Positions 24,424 to 31,329 of a stretch of 35,155 nucleotides of DNA are shown here, in pieces. Made by a program: the position numbers and the translations under genes. Numbering within the stretch: position 1 is the stretch's first letter; each line of letters starts with the position of its first letter. The stretch is taken from the NCBI GenBank assembly GCA_900541965.1, contig UQLN01000048.1, positions 1 to 35,155 of the forward strand. Reading direction: 5' to 3'. This DNA is from an uncultured Parabacteroides sp. GTDB taxonomy: Bacteria > Bacteroidota > Bacteroidia > Bacteroidales > Tannerellaceae. Below the pieces are notes generated by a model. That model searched no databases and had not been told where the DNA came from. It saw only the letters and a program-made list of their open reading frames with translations.

Positions 24424-26169
24424 ATGAGCGATATCAAAACAAACGAAGAAGAAGGCAAAAAAAGCCTGAATTTTATCGAAGCAATGGTTGAGAATGATTT
24501 GGCTAAAGGTAAAAACGGAGGACGTATCCAGACTCGTTTCCCGCCGGAGCCAAACGGATATCTGCACATAGGACATGCCAAGGCTATTTGCATGGATTTC
24601 GGAATTGCCGAACAGTATAAAGGTGTTTGTAACCTTCGGTTCGATGATACCAATCCTGTAAAAGAAGATATGGAATATGTGGATTCCATCAAGGAAGATA
24701 TCGAATGGCTCGGTTATCACTGGAACAATATATATTATGCATCCGACTATTTCCAGCAACTCTGGGATTTCGCTATCCGTCTGATTGAAGAAGGAAAGGC
24801 TTATATAGACGAACAATCGTCCGAACTGATAGCCCAGCAGAAAGGTACGCCTACACAGCCGGGTACAAACAGTCCTTACCGCGATCGTCCGATAGAAGAA
24901 AGCCTTGCTTTGTTCAAAAAAATGAACAGTGGTGAAGTGGAAGAGGGGCAGATGGTTCTTCGTGCCAAGATTGATATGGCGAATCCGAATATGCATTTCC
25001 GCGACCCGATTATCTACCGGGTGATTAAAACTCCCCACCATCGTACGGGAGATACATGGAAAGCCTATCCGATGTATGACTTTGCGCATGGACAGAGCGA
25101 TTTCTTTGAAGGGGTAACCCATTCTCTCTGTACTTTGGAATTTGTGGTGCATCGCCCGTTATACGATTTGTTTATCGATTGGCTGAAGGAAGGCAAAGAT
25201 CTGGATGATAACCGCCCGCGTCAGACCGAGTTCAACAAATTGAACCTGAGCTATACACTGATGAGCAAACGTAATCTGCTGACTTTGGTAAAAGAAAACC
25301 TGGTGGAAGGCTGGGACGACCCTCGTATGCCGACTCTCTGTGGATTCCGCCGTCGTGGTTATTCACCCGAATCTATCCATAAGTTTATTGATAAGATTGG
25401 TTATACGACCTATGATGCCCTGAATGATATCGCATTATTGGAAAGTGCCGTACGTGATGATTTGAACGGACGCGCAACCCGTGTATCGGCAGTGCTCGAT
25501 CCGGTGAAACTTGTCATTACCAATTATCCGGAAGGACAGGTGGAAGAAATGGAAGCCGTTAATAATCCGGAAGATACGGCGGCAGGCACTCATATCATTG
25601 AGTTCAGCCGTGAATTGTGGATTGAACGGGATGACTTTATGGAAGATGCTCCAAGCAAATATTTCCGTATGACGCCGGGTAAGGAAGTTCGTCTGAAAAA
25701 TGCGTATATCGTAAAATGTACCGGTTGTAAGAAAGACGAAAACGGTAATGTTGTTGAAGTATATTGCGAATATGACCCGAATACCAAGAGCGGTATGCCG
25801 GATAGCAACCGTAAAGTAAAAGGTACGCTCCACTGGTTGAGTTGCGCTCATTGTTTGCCGGCTGAAGTGCGTTTATATGACCGCCTTTGGAAAGTAGAAA
25901 ATCCGCGGGATGAATTGGCTGCCATCCGTGAAGCCAAGAACTGTTCGCCATTGGAAGCAATGAAAGAAATTATCAATCCGGATTCATTGAATATATTGAC
26001 CGGTTGTTATGTGGAAAAATATTTGGCAGATGCCAAACCGCTCGATTATTTACAGTTCCAGCGTATTGGCTATTTTAATGTCGACAAGGATTCAACTCCT
26101 GATAAATTGGTATTTAACCGTACGGTATCGTTGAAAGATACCTGGAGCAAGATCAAGTCGTCGAATTGA
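24424..26169 (+). CDS. glnS: Glutaminyl-tRNA synthetase
   Basis: This 581-residue class I aminoacyl-tRNA synthetase charges tRNA-Gln. The HIGH motif is His48-Ile-Gly-His51 within FPPEPNGYLHIGHAK, whose PPEPNG context is specific to the GlnRS/GluRS group. The KMSKS counterpart is LMSKR at residues 279-283. The LCTLEFVVHRPLYDLFIDWL block and C-terminal anticodon-binding beta-barrels fit bacterial GlnRS, and the length is slightly above the E. coli enzyme. It is the first gene of a tight operon, with the TPR gene 22 bases downstream. It is a housekeeping gene set between ABC units, so the array appears interrupted by conserved chromosome. Confidence 0.96.
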   Translation: MSDIKTNEEEGKKSLNFIEAMVENDLAKGKNGGRIQTRFPPEPNGYLHIGHAKAICMDFGIAEQYKGVCNLRFDDTNPVKEDMEYVDSIKEDIEWLGYHWNNIYYASDYFQQLWDFAIRLIEEGKAYIDEQSSELIAQQKGTPTQPGTNSPYRDRPIEESLALFKKMNSGEVEEGQMVLRAKIDMANPNMHFRDPIIYRVIKTPHHRTGDTWKAYPMYDFAHGQSDFFEGVTHSLCTLEFVVHRPLYDLFIDWLKEGKDLDDNRPRQTEFNKLNLSYTLMSKRNLLTLVKENLVEGWDDPRMPTLCGFRRRGYSPESIHKFIDKIGYTTYDALNDIALLESAVRDDLNGRATRVSAVLDPVKLVITNYPEGQVEEMEAVNNPEDTAAGTHIIEFSRELWIERDDFMEDAPSKYFRMTPGKEVRLKNAYIVKCTGCKKDENGNVVEVYCEYDPNTKSGMPDSNRKVKGTLHWLSCAHCLPAEVRLYDRLWKVENPRDELAAIREAKNCSPLEAMKEIINPDSLNILTGCYVEKYLADAKPLDYLQFQRIGYFNVDKDSTPDKLVFNRTVSLKDTWSKIKSSN

Positions 26170-26191
26170 TCAAAATCAGTAAATTATTGAA

Positions 26192-27634
26192 ATGAAGAAA
26201 GAAGAGATTTCTCGTCTGTTGCAACGTTATCTGTCCGGACGCGAAAGTGGGCATGATGCCTATTTTGATGCCGATGAAATTGATATACTGTTGGATAGTT
26301 TTGAAGAATCTGACGATTTTACTTATTATGATGGAGTTCTGGCACTTGGGCTTAGGCTCCATCCCGGCAATCCGGACCTGCAAATAAGGCAGTGTAAATC
26401 ATATGTATATAATGAGGATTATGAGAGTGCGCTTACTTTAATCGACTCCATTGCAGAGAAAGGTAATCAGGAATTGGACATGCTTCGCCTTGAATGCTAT
26501 GTTATGCAGAATACCTACGATAAGGTTGTGGAGTATACGGAGCAATTGATAGCAGCAGATTGCGAGTATCTGGAAGTCATATTCGAATATACCGCTCCTA
26601 TTTTAGGGGATATGGAAATGACAAAAGAAGCTCGCGATTATATTAACCGGGGCTTGATGCTTTTCCCGGATAATCTGATACTGAAAGATGAACTTTGCTA
26701 TAATCTGGAAGTGGAAGGCGACTTCGAGCATGCAATCCGCATATGCAACGAACTGATTGATAAGAATCCTTATTCGTATGACTATTGGTTTACATTAGGT
26801 CGTTTGTATTCTATGACTGCCGATTATGAAAAAGCGATTGAGGCTTTTGATTTCGCACTTACCTGCGACGATTCGGATGACGAGTTGAAGACACTGAAAG
26901 CGTATTGCCTGTATATGAATGAAAACTATGAAAAGGCAATCGAATTATATAATGAAATTGTAGTAGACGAGGATTCCCGGCTGCGTGCCGCTCCTTTGTT
27001 GGCGGAATGTTATATAAAGCTGGATGAGTTTGAAAAAGCGTATGGTATCCTGAAAGAACTGATTGATAAACGCGGAGATAAAGAAGATGCCAGCACGTAC
27101 CTGAGTTTTATCCGTTGTTGTGCCGAAACAGACCGGGAGGAAGAAGGTTCCCGGATGCTTGAAGAAGCCTACAAACTGTTTCCCGATAATGTCCGTATAC
27201 TTTCATTGATGGCTATATCCAGCCTGGACGAAAATGGAGAGAGCCGTGCCCAAGAATTGACCAACCGTCTGTTCGATGCGATAGATAAGGCGGAGGATAC
27301 TCAGTCTGAAGACCTGGATGGGCTTATGCAGGCAGGGAAATATCTTTATATGCAGGGAGATGCGGAACGGGCTTTGAAATGTTACAACAAAATATTAAAG
27401 ACCAATCCGGATATGCCGTACCTGCATTTGAATATGGCAATGGCCTATCTGATGAAAGGCGATATGAAGCATTTTGGAGAGCATTATCGGAAAACGACTC
27501 CTGAAGAAATAATGCAATATTTAAAAGAAGCGGGTGCGGATGTGGATATGTTAAAAAGAGATATGCTGGGTAAACAGATACCGCCGGAAGAGCTTGCATC
27601 GGAATTCCTTAAAAACAAAGATAACAAGAATTAA
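26192..27634 (+). CDS. Tetratricopeptide-repeat protein
   Basis: This acidic protein of 480 residues consists almost entirely of TPR-like helix pairs. Clear repeat units include YDYWFTLGRLYSMTADYEKA, AYCLYMNENYEKAIELYNEI and GKYLYMQGDAERALKCYNKI. No signal peptide or membrane helix is seen, so it is probably a cytoplasmic scaffold or adaptor. The partner is unknown. It lies between glnS and the DUF368 gene. The downstream ATG comes two bases after its stop, so the two are probably translationally coupled. No catalytic domain was recognised. Confidence 0.85.
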   Translation: MKKEEISRLLQRYLSGRESGHDAYFDADEIDILLDSFEESDDFTYYDGVLALGLRLHPGNPDLQIRQCKSYVYNEDYESALTLIDSIAEKGNQELDMLRLECYVMQNTYDKVVEYTEQLIAADCEYLEVIFEYTAPILGDMEMTKEARDYINRGLMLFPDNLILKDELCYNLEVEGDFEHAIRICNELIDKNPYSYDYWFTLGRLYSMTADYEKAIEAFDFALTCDDSDDELKTLKAYCLYMNENYEKAIELYNEIVVDEDSRLRAAPLLAECYIKLDEFEKAYGILKELIDKRGDKEDASTYLSFIRCCAETDREEEGSRMLEEAYKLFPDNVRILSLMAISSLDENGESRAQELTNRLFDAIDKAEDTQSEDLDGLMQAGKYLYMQGDAERALKCYNKILKTNPDMPYLHLNMAMAYLMKGDMKHFGEHYRKTTPEEIMQYLKEAGADVDMLKRDMLGKQIPPEELASEFLKNKDNKN

Positions 27635-27636
27635 AA

Positions 27637-28545
27637 ATGAACAGAAGTCTGAAAGAGTATGGTCTTTTGGTATTAAAGGGTATGGGCATGGGAGCCGCCG
27701 ATGTCGTACCGGGTGTATCAGGAGGAACAATTGCCTTTATTGTAGGTATCTATGAAGAATTAATCGATTCAATCAAAAGTATTAATGCCGCCAGCCTGAA
27801 GATGCTTTTTACCGGAAAGATTGCCGCTTTCTGGAAAGCGATTAATGCAAATTTCCTGTTTTCTATCGTTGGAGGAATTGCAATCAGTATTTTTTCGTTG
27901 GCGAAACTGATTACTTGGTTGCTGACTGACCATCCGGTGCTGGTATGGTCTTTTTTCTTCGGCTTGGTGCTTGCTTCTACCTGGTTTGTTTCGAAAGATA
28001 TTAAGAAGTGGGATTGGAAAACTATTTTAAGTTTTATAATAGGGGCTGTTGTCGCTTTTTATATAACGGTGGCAACTCCTGCCGAGACTCCATCGAACTT
28101 GTTTTTTATATTCCTCTGCGGAGCGATAGCCATATGTGCAATGATTTTGCCGGGGATTTCCGGAAGTTTTATTCTGGTATTGTTGGGCAAGTATTTTTAT
28201 ATCATGGAGGCAGTAAAGACCTTTAATATAAAGGTGATGCTGGTATTTATTTGCGGGGCGGCAATCGGTATAACCAGCTTTTCGAGGGTATTATCGTTTG
28301 CTTTACGCCGTTTCCATGATATAACGATTGCCGTACTGGCTGGTTTTATGCTGGGTTCGCTGAATAAGGTATGGCCCTGGAAAACCGTAGTGGAAACGTA
28401 TTTTGATAGCCACGGTGTAGAGAAACCTCTGATTGAAGTAAACAGTATGCCTGACCATCTGATTGGCGAAGCTGTCGGTTTGATGGTACTGGGTTTTGCT
28501 ATCGTATATTTCCTTGAAAAACTGTCTGCCAAGACAACTAAATAA
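27637..28545 (+). CDS. DUF368 membrane protein, PopT-type polyprenyl-phosphate transporter
   Basis: This 302-residue inner-membrane protein of the DUF368 family has about eight hydrophobic segments. The family's duplicated motif is visible twice: PGVSGGT at residues 25-31 and PGISGS at 172-177, each at the edge of a membrane segment, as in an inverted-repeat transporter. Members (PopT) have been shown in other bacteria to return undecaprenyl phosphate across the membrane, recycling the lipid carrier for peptidoglycan and surface polysaccharides. Two bases separate it from the TPR gene. The function here is inferred from the family. Confidence 0.85.
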   Translation: MNRSLKEYGLLVLKGMGMGAADVVPGVSGGTIAFIVGIYEELIDSIKSINAASLKMLFTGKIAAFWKAINANFLFSIVGGIAISIFSLAKLITWLLTDHPVLVWSFFFGLVLASTWFVSKDIKKWDWKTILSFIIGAVVAFYITVATPAETPSNLFFIFLCGAIAICAMILPGISGSFILVLLGKYFYIMEAVKTFNIKVMLVFICGAAIGITSFSRVLSFALRRFHDITIAVLAGFMLGSLNKVWPWKTVVETYFDSHGVEKPLIEVNSMPDHLIGEAVGLMVLGFAIVYFLEKLSAKTTK

Positions 28546-28549
28546 GACC

Positions 28550-28621
28550 GTTTTCAAAACATAGGTGTTTTGATTTTAAAACATATATGCTTTGAATGCA
28601 AAACACCTATGTTTTGAAAAC
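28550..28621. repeat. 72-base inverted-repeat element after the DUF368 gene
   Basis: Perfect 23-base arms (28550-28572 and 28599-28621) enclose a 26-base A/T-rich centre. The centre is itself near-palindromic around ACATATATGC and resembles the first 55 bases of the window. There is no T-run after the right arm. It may end the glnS operon transcript, or be a small dispersed palindromic element. Confidence 0.8.
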
Positions 28622-28636
28622 AGGATAAAGAAGGGC

Positions 28637-28674
28637 TGTAAAGAAAATAGACACCCTTGTCAAATAATTGGACA
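28637..28674 (+). promoter_or_regulatory. Paired enhancer sites (UAS), ABC unit C
   Basis: TGTAAAGAAAATAGACA (28637-28653) and TGTCAAATAATTGGACA (28658-28674) start exactly 21 bp apart. The gap to the -24 element is 55 bp. The first site has a degenerate left half (TGTA). Confidence 0.75.
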
Positions 28675-28727
28675 CTGATTATCCGGAATAGTTTTACTAC
28701 TATTCTAATAATCAGTGTCTTTTTTTA
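28671..28727 (+). terminator. Terminator-like hairpin between UAS and promoter, unit C
   Basis: GACACTGATTAT (28671-28682) pairs perfectly with its complement at 28708-28719. An inner GAATAG/CTATTC stem (28686-28691, 28700-28705) extends the fold, and eight T follow. It would stop read-through from the glnS operon into the permease. Its left arm contains the GACA half of the second enhancer site. Confidence 0.75.
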
Positions 28728-28729
28728 TT

Positions 28730-28745
28730 TGGCATATATTTTGCT
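28730..28745 (+). promoter_or_regulatory. Sigma-54 (-24/-12) promoter, ABC unit C
   Basis: TGGCAT-N5-TTGCT keeps the invariant GG and GC at the correct spacing. The start site would be near 28756, only 5 nt before the ATG at 28761 but 17 nt before the ATG at 28773. Confidence 0.72.
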
Positions 28746-28772
28746 TGTGTTGGATAAATAATGAATATCGAT

Positions 28773-31157
28773 ATGAAAACAGTGCTACGGAACTTCTTGA
28801 GCGTACTTCGCCGTTTTAAAACGGCCGCTTTGCTGAATGTGTTAGGATTGAGTGTAGCCTATGTCGCCTTTATGATGATCATGATGCAGGTGAACTACGA
28901 CCTGTCTTTTGATACCTTCCATCCGGATGCAAATTCGATCTTTCGCATAGATCCGAAAATGGGGGATAGCTTTGTCGCTGTCAACAGTCGTCCGTTTGCC
29001 CGTTTGTTTACGGAGTCGTCTCCACATATCAAAAGCGGTTGTATTCTATTTGGAATGAATGAAAACCGTTTCTTCTCCATTGAACATGACGGGCAAAAAA
29101 CAGGATATAAGGAAGATATCCGGACCGTATCTTCCGGCATATTGGATGTGTTTACTTTCGATATGGTGGAAGGAAACAGCCAGGCATTAGAGGAACCGAA
29201 CAGCGTCATCCTGCCCGAAAGCATGGCACATAAGCTCTTCGGCAATGGTTCTGCCATCGGAAAACAGCTTCTAACGGATAAGCAGGGAAAATCCCCATTA
29301 CAGGTAAAAGGCGTATATAAGGATTTTCCGGAAAATACGTTACTGGCAAATGTAATCTATGCTGTGATTGATGAAAAGGTAGATTATAATGATAGGGGCG
29401 CTTGGAATTATGAGTTTTTTGTCCGTTTGGATAGTCCTGAAAATAAGAAGGATGTACTGGCTAATTTTGTGGAAAATTTCGATGCTAAAACCTATTTTGC
29501 AAATAGTATGGGATTGGATACACTGGTGTTGCAAATGACTTCATTGCCGGAAATACACTTTCTGAAAAATGTAGAGTACGACATGGTTCCGAAAGCCAAC
29601 CGGCAGACTGTATTTATCCTGTGTTCCATCGCCATCATTATTCTGATTATTGCAGGTATCAATTTTACTAATTTCAGTACGGCGTTGACACCGATGCGTA
29701 TCAAAAGCATCAATACGCAAAAGGTACTCGGAAGCTCAGATAAGGTCTTGCGTACCGGATTATTGGTAGAGGCGGTCAGCACCAGTTTCATTGCCTATCT
29801 TATATCACTTTGGTTGTTGGTTATGATAGGACAGACGCAAATTGCTTCATTGGTGGATGGCAACTGGTCTATAGGAACACATCCGTTCATTATTGGAGGA
29901 ACAGCCCTGATTGCAGTTGCAGTTGGATTGCTTGCCGGTTTGTATCCTTCTTTCTATATCACTTCTTTTCCTCCGGCATTGGTTCTGAAAGGAAGTTTCG
30001 GGCTTTCACTTTCCGGACGCCGTATGAGAAATGTGTTGGTGGGAATCCAGTACATCGCTTCATTTATTCTCATTATCAGTGCTTCATTTATGTTTTTGCA
30101 GAATTACTTTGTACAACATGCTCCTGTCGGATATGACAGGGACCAAATGATTGTTGCCGAGTTAAACACTACAATCAATGAGAACAGCAATGCTTTTGTA
30201 AATCAGTTGAAAACCTTTTCAGGGATAGAGGATGTTACCTTTTCGCAGTTTGCCATATCGAGCCAGGACCAGTATACAAACTGGGCCCGCGATTATAAGG
30301 ATAAGCAAATCCGTTTCGAATGTCTCCCCGTATCCTCTTCTTTTTTGGAGGTGATGGGTATTCAAGTACGGGAAGGACGCGGTTTCCGTCCGGAAGATGA
30401 CCTGAAAGACAGTGGATGTTTCATATTCAATGAAAAAGCTCGTGCCGAATATGGGTTGGAACTGAATGAAAAGTTGGCTGACGGTGAAATAATTGGTTTT
30501 ATCCCGGATATTAAATTTGCATCTTTGCGTCAGGAAGTTTCCCCTATGGCATTTTACCTATGCGGAAAAAATCAGTGGGAAAAAGCGTTTTGGGGATATA
30601 AGGGAGATGGCTTCTATTATAATATAGCATATATCAAGGTGAAAGCCGGAACCAATTTGCAGGCGGCAATGGAACATGTAAACGCATCTTTGACAAAATT
30701 GGATTCCGAATATCCGTTTACTGTACGTTTTTATGATGAAATCCTGCAACAGACTTATGAAAAAGAAATGAAAATAAGTATGCTGATAACTTTATTCAGC
30801 CTTGTTGCCATATTTATTTCTATAGTAGGAGTATTCGGCCTGGTCGTATTCGAGAGCGAATACCGCCGGAAGGAGATTGCTATCCGTAAGGTGTTGGGTT
30901 CCACTATCCGTGAAGTTTTGCTGATGTTTAACCGGGGATATCTGACTATACTTATGATTTGTTTTGTTTTAGGTGCTCCGGTGGCATGGTATGGGGTTTC
31001 GCGTTGGTTGGAAAACTTTGCTTACCGTACTCCGATGTATTGGTGGGTATTTCCTCTTGCGTTTTTGCTTGTAGGAATGATAACGGCCGCTACGGTAACG
31101 TATCAGAATTGGTGTGTGGCAAGTGAAAATCCGGTAGAAAATATAAAATCGGAGTAG
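28773..31157 (+). CDS. FtsX/MacB-type ABC permease, double module, permease 4
   Basis: This permease of 794 residues belongs to a second subfamily shared with permease 5, as seen in MKTVLRNFLSVL-RFKTA-LLNVLGLS, NFTNFSTALTPMRIKSINTQKVLGSSD and PSFYITSFPPALVLKGSFGLS. It has the usual plan of helix, periplasmic domain, FtsX helices, second periplasmic domain and FtsX helices. The ATG at 28773 is preferred over one four codons upstream because the sigma-54 start site would leave too short a leader for the latter, and because permease 5 starts at the same residue. It is the sole gene of unit C and has no ATPase of its own, so it presumably uses one encoded by a neighbouring unit. Substrate unknown. 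Confidence 0.88.
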   Translation: MKTVLRNFLSVLRRFKTAALLNVLGLSVAYVAFMMIMMQVNYDLSFDTFHPDANSIFRIDPKMGDSFVAVNSRPFARLFTESSPHIKSGCILFGMNENRFFSIEHDGQKTGYKEDIRTVSSGILDVFTFDMVEGNSQALEEPNSVILPESMAHKLFGNGSAIGKQLLTDKQGKSPLQVKGVYKDFPENTLLANVIYAVIDEKVDYNDRGAWNYEFFVRLDSPENKKDVLANFVENFDAKTYFANSMGLDTLVLQMTSLPEIHFLKNVEYDMVPKANRQTVFILCSIAIIILIIAGINFTNFSTALTPMRIKSINTQKVLGSSDKVLRTGLLVEAVSTSFIAYLISLWLLVMIGQTQIASLVDGNWSIGTHPFIIGGTALIAVAVGLLAGLYPSFYITSFPPALVLKGSFGLSLSGRRMRNVLVGIQYIASFILIISASFMFLQNYFVQHAPVGYDRDQMIVAELNTTINENSNAFVNQLKTFSGIEDVTFSQFAISSQDQYTNWARDYKDKQIRFECLPVSSSFLEVMGIQVREGRGFRPEDDLKDSGCFIFNEKARAEYGLELNEKLADGEIIGFIPDIKFASLRQEVSPMAFYLCGKNQWEKAFWGYKGDGFYYNIAYIKVKAGTNLQAAMEHVNASLTKLDSEYPFTVRFYDEILQQTYEKEMKISMLITLFSLVAIFISIVGVFGLVVFESEYRRKEIAIRKVLGSTIREVLLMFNRGYLTILMICFVLGAPVAWYGVSRWLENFAYRTPMYWWVFPLAFLLVGMITAATVTYQNWCVASENPVENIKSE

Positions 31158-31195
31158 CTAGAAGAAGGATATTGATCATATTATAGTACCGGGAG

Positions 31196-31233
31196 TGTAA
31201 AGAAAATTGACACTCTTGTCAAATAATTAGACA
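31196..31233 (+). promoter_or_regulatory. Paired enhancer sites (UAS), ABC unit D
   Basis: TGTAAAGAAAATTGACA (31196-31212) and TGTCAAATAATTAGACA (31217-31233) start exactly 21 bp apart. The gap to the -24 element is 55 bp. Both sites are closest to those of unit C. Confidence 0.75.
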
Positions 31234-31283
31234 CTGTTTGTAAGCTATGGTTTTTATATCATGTTGATAAACAGTGTTTTTTA
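31231..31283 (+). terminator. Terminator-like hairpin between UAS and promoter, unit D
   Basis: ACACTGTTT (31231-31239) pairs perfectly with AAACAGTGT (31269-31277), followed by TTTTTA. It is placed as in unit C and also overlaps the right half of the second enhancer site. It could end the permease 4 transcript. Confidence 0.65.
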
Positions 31284-31288
31284 TTGTT

Positions 31289-31304
31289 TGGCATATTTTT
31301 TGCT
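31289..31304 (+). promoter_or_regulatory. Sigma-54 (-24/-12) promoter, ABC unit D
   Basis: TGGCAT-N5-TTGCT, with invariant GG and GC correctly spaced. The predicted start near 31315 leaves a 15-nt leader before the ATG at 31330. Confidence 0.72.
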
Positions 31305-31329
31305 TTTGTTAAATAAATGATGAATCGAT

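Noticed and set aside
28761..28772. Upstream ATG adding four residues to permease 4
   Set aside because: The sigma-54 start site would leave only about 5 nt of leader, and the paralogous permease 5 begins at the residue matching 28773.
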